Part shown: positions 47,173-48,378 of the stretch, in pieces
How the letters are laid out: each line of letters starts with the position of its first letter
How positions within the stretch are numbered: position 1 is the first letter of the stretch
Source of the DNA: Reyranella sp.
GTDB taxonomy: Bacteria; Pseudomonadota; Alphaproteobacteria; Reyranellales; Reyranellaceae
Assembly (NCBI GenBank): GCA_029946105.1
Contig: JAQSDW010000079.1
Span: 1-48,378 of the forward strand
Reading direction: 5' to 3'
Length of the DNA: 48,378 nucleotides
Position numbers and translations under genes: made by a program
The notes under the pieces: model-generated
Seen by the model: only the letters and a program-made list of their open reading frames with translations
What the model was told of the DNA's origin: nothing
Databases searched by the model: none

Positions 47173-48336
47173 TCACTTGGCCGTGAAGCGCGCCGGCGAG
47201 AGTGCCGCTTCGGCAACGCCGAGGCTGGCGATATCGGCGGGCAGTCCCTTGCCCAGCGCCAGGCTCGTGGCCAGCCGTCCGGCGGCCGCGGCGGTCTGGA
47301 TGCCGTAGCCGCCCTGGCCCGCCAGCCAGAAGAAGCCCTCGACCTTCGGGTCGTAGCCGGCCACCAGGCTTTTGTCGGCGACGAAGCTCCGGAGGCCCGC
47401 CCACTTGTTCTTGATGCGCCGGATGGTGAGCGTGCTTGCCGTCTCGATGCGGTCGACGGCGGTGGCGACATCGATCTCCTCGGGCTGGGCATCGCACGGC
47501 GGCGAGGGGGTCTCGTCGGCGAGCGAGCCCAGGAACTGCCCGACCTCGGGTTTGAAGTAGAAGCTCTCGTCGAAGTCGATGACCATCGGCAGGTGCGTGA
47601 GGTCGAGGCCCCTCTGAACAAGATCGGGGGGCGAATCGAAGGTGAAGGCGGTGCGCCGTTTCGGCACCAGCCCGATCGGCGCGCAGCCGGCCAATGCGCC
47701 CAGCACGTCGGCCCAGGCGCCCGAGGCATTGACGATGTTGGCAGCCCTCACGCTCTCGCCGTCGCGCAGGTGGATCGTCCAGCCCCCGTCCTTGCGATCC
47801 AGCGCCGTGACTTCGGCGTTGAGTCGCAGCACGCCGCCGGCGGCGCGCGCGCCTTTCAGGAAGCCGGCATGAATGGCGGCCACGTCCATGTCGTCGGCTT
47901 CGGGCTCGTAGACCGCGCCGCCGCCTGCGGCTTCGGGCTTCAGAAGCGGCTGCAGGTGCAGTACTTCGGCCGGGTCGAGCCAGCGTACGCTGGGCACCAA
48001 TTGGGCGTATTCGGCCGCGGCCGCCTTGATCTCGGCTTCCTGCTCGGCGCGGCCGGCGACGATCGCCCCGCGCGGCGTCAGCAGCGGATTGTCGGTGAAG
48101 CCGGCCGGCGGCGCGCGGTAGAACCGGCCGGAGGCCACGGTGATGGCCCGGATCAAGGCATTGCCGTAGGTCTCCGAATGCAGCGCCGCCGACCTGCCGG
48201 TGGTGTGGTAGGCGGGCACGTGCTCGCGCTCGAGGACGACCACCCGGCCCCCTGATGCGAGTTGGGGCGCGAGGTGGTAGGCGGCGGAAACTCCGGCAAT
48301 GCCGGCGCCGATGATGGCGAAATCGAAATCCTGCAT
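47173..48336 (-). CDS. FAD-dependent oxidoreductase (DAO family)
   Basis: This 387-residue flavoenzyme of the D-amino-acid-oxidase/glycine-oxidase group has the dinucleotide motif GAGIAG in DFAIIGAGIAGVSAAYHLA, then VVVLEREHVPAYHTTGRSAA. C-terminal AGLRSFVADKSLVAGYDP and WLAGQGGYGIQTAAAAGRL complete the FAD site. It probably oxidises an amino acid or secondary amine. The start at 48336 (MQDFDFAIIG) places the motif right at the N-terminus; an upstream in-frame start at 48372 lies at the window edge. It is transcribed toward the bufferin genes with a 119-base gap and is probably independent. Confidence 0.9.
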   Translation of the reverse strand: MQDFDFAIIGAGIAGVSAAYHLAPQLASGGRVVVLEREHVPAYHTTGRSAALHSETYGNALIRAITVASGRFYRAPPAGFTDNPLLTPRGAIVAGRAEQEAEIKAAAAEYAQLVPSVRWLDPAEVLHLQPLLKPEAAGGGAVYEPEADDMDVAAIHAGFLKGARAAGGVLRLNAEVTALDRKDGGWTIHLRDGESVRAANIVNASGAWADVLGALAGCAPIGLVPKRRTAFTFDSPPDLVQRGLDLTHLPMVIDFDESFYFKPEVGQFLGSLADETPSPPCDAQPEEIDVATAVDRIETASTLTIRRIKNKWAGLRSFVADKSLVAGYDPKVEGFFWLAGQGGYGIQTAAAAGRLATSLALGKGLPADIASLGVAEAALSPARFTAK

Positions 48337-48378
48337 GGGCGGCACATTGCAAGGTCGATGCCACGCCTGCAATAGTCG

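Overview
The window is high-GC DNA with dense, mostly short-gapped genes. Many periplasmic binding proteins (four families, several with twin-arginine signals), a Bug/TctC-type protein, a DUF4189 protein, a ClC exchanger and a bufferin operon point to an alphaproteobacterium of the Rhodospirillales/Hyphomicrobiales kind. A Reyranella-like soil organism would fit, but that is an impression, not a result. There is one RNA gene, a tRNA-Leu(UAA) at 44684-44770. I see no rRNA, CRISPR array, transposase or integrase, and no recognisable transcription regulator.

Layout. 0-4.8 kb: two peptide/nickel-type ABC ATPases (minus) divergent from a Tat-exported solute-binding protein, then an outer-membrane-like protein. 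4.9-13.3 kb: secreted and metabolic genes (OB-like secreted protein, ClC exchanger, Baeyer-Villiger monooxygenase, DUF3617 protein, luciferase-like monooxygenase, membrane proteins including a 24-residue one, SGNH hydrolase). 13.5-16.6 kb: small exported proteins, including a tandem pair of paralogues and a gene with a probable 3' frameshift. 16.7-20.0 kb: an ABC substrate-binding protein, an M20-type amidohydrolase and a Bug-type binding protein.

20.3-27.4 kb is the most unusual part. A 950-residue TIR - STAND NTPase - transmembrane - FGE/sulfatase-modifying-factor-like protein resembles a bacterial NLR-type immune receptor whose C-terminal domain is predicted to lie in the periplasm. It is followed by a 68-residue peptide with an N-terminal hydrophobic segment, a JmjC/cupin-4 oxygenase, a sulfotransferase and an M17 leucyl aminopeptidase. 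The last four could form a peptide-modifying system that I do not recognise.

27.5-30.6 kb encodes the URC uracil-catabolism set (GTP-cyclohydrolase-II-like URC1, DUF1688 URC4, uracil phosphoribosyltransferase), followed by a MAPEG protein. 31.0-35.9 kb is a copper-type operon on the minus strand (DUF2946-like, TonB receptor, Asp-box protein, thioredoxin-like, PCu(A)C chaperone). 36.1-38.2 kb: DoxX-like, a Nudix hydrolase with an apparent N-terminal frameshift, an SDR and a SugE/Gdx-type SMR exporter. 38.4-44.0 kb is a complete five-gene peptide ABC transporter operon with a 12-bp inverted repeat between the binding protein and the first permease. 44.0-48.4 kb: MORN-repeat protein, tRNA-Leu, a bufferin operon (BufA-type peptide, a shorter second peptide, BufB MNIO, BufC partner) and a FAD-dependent oxidoreductase.
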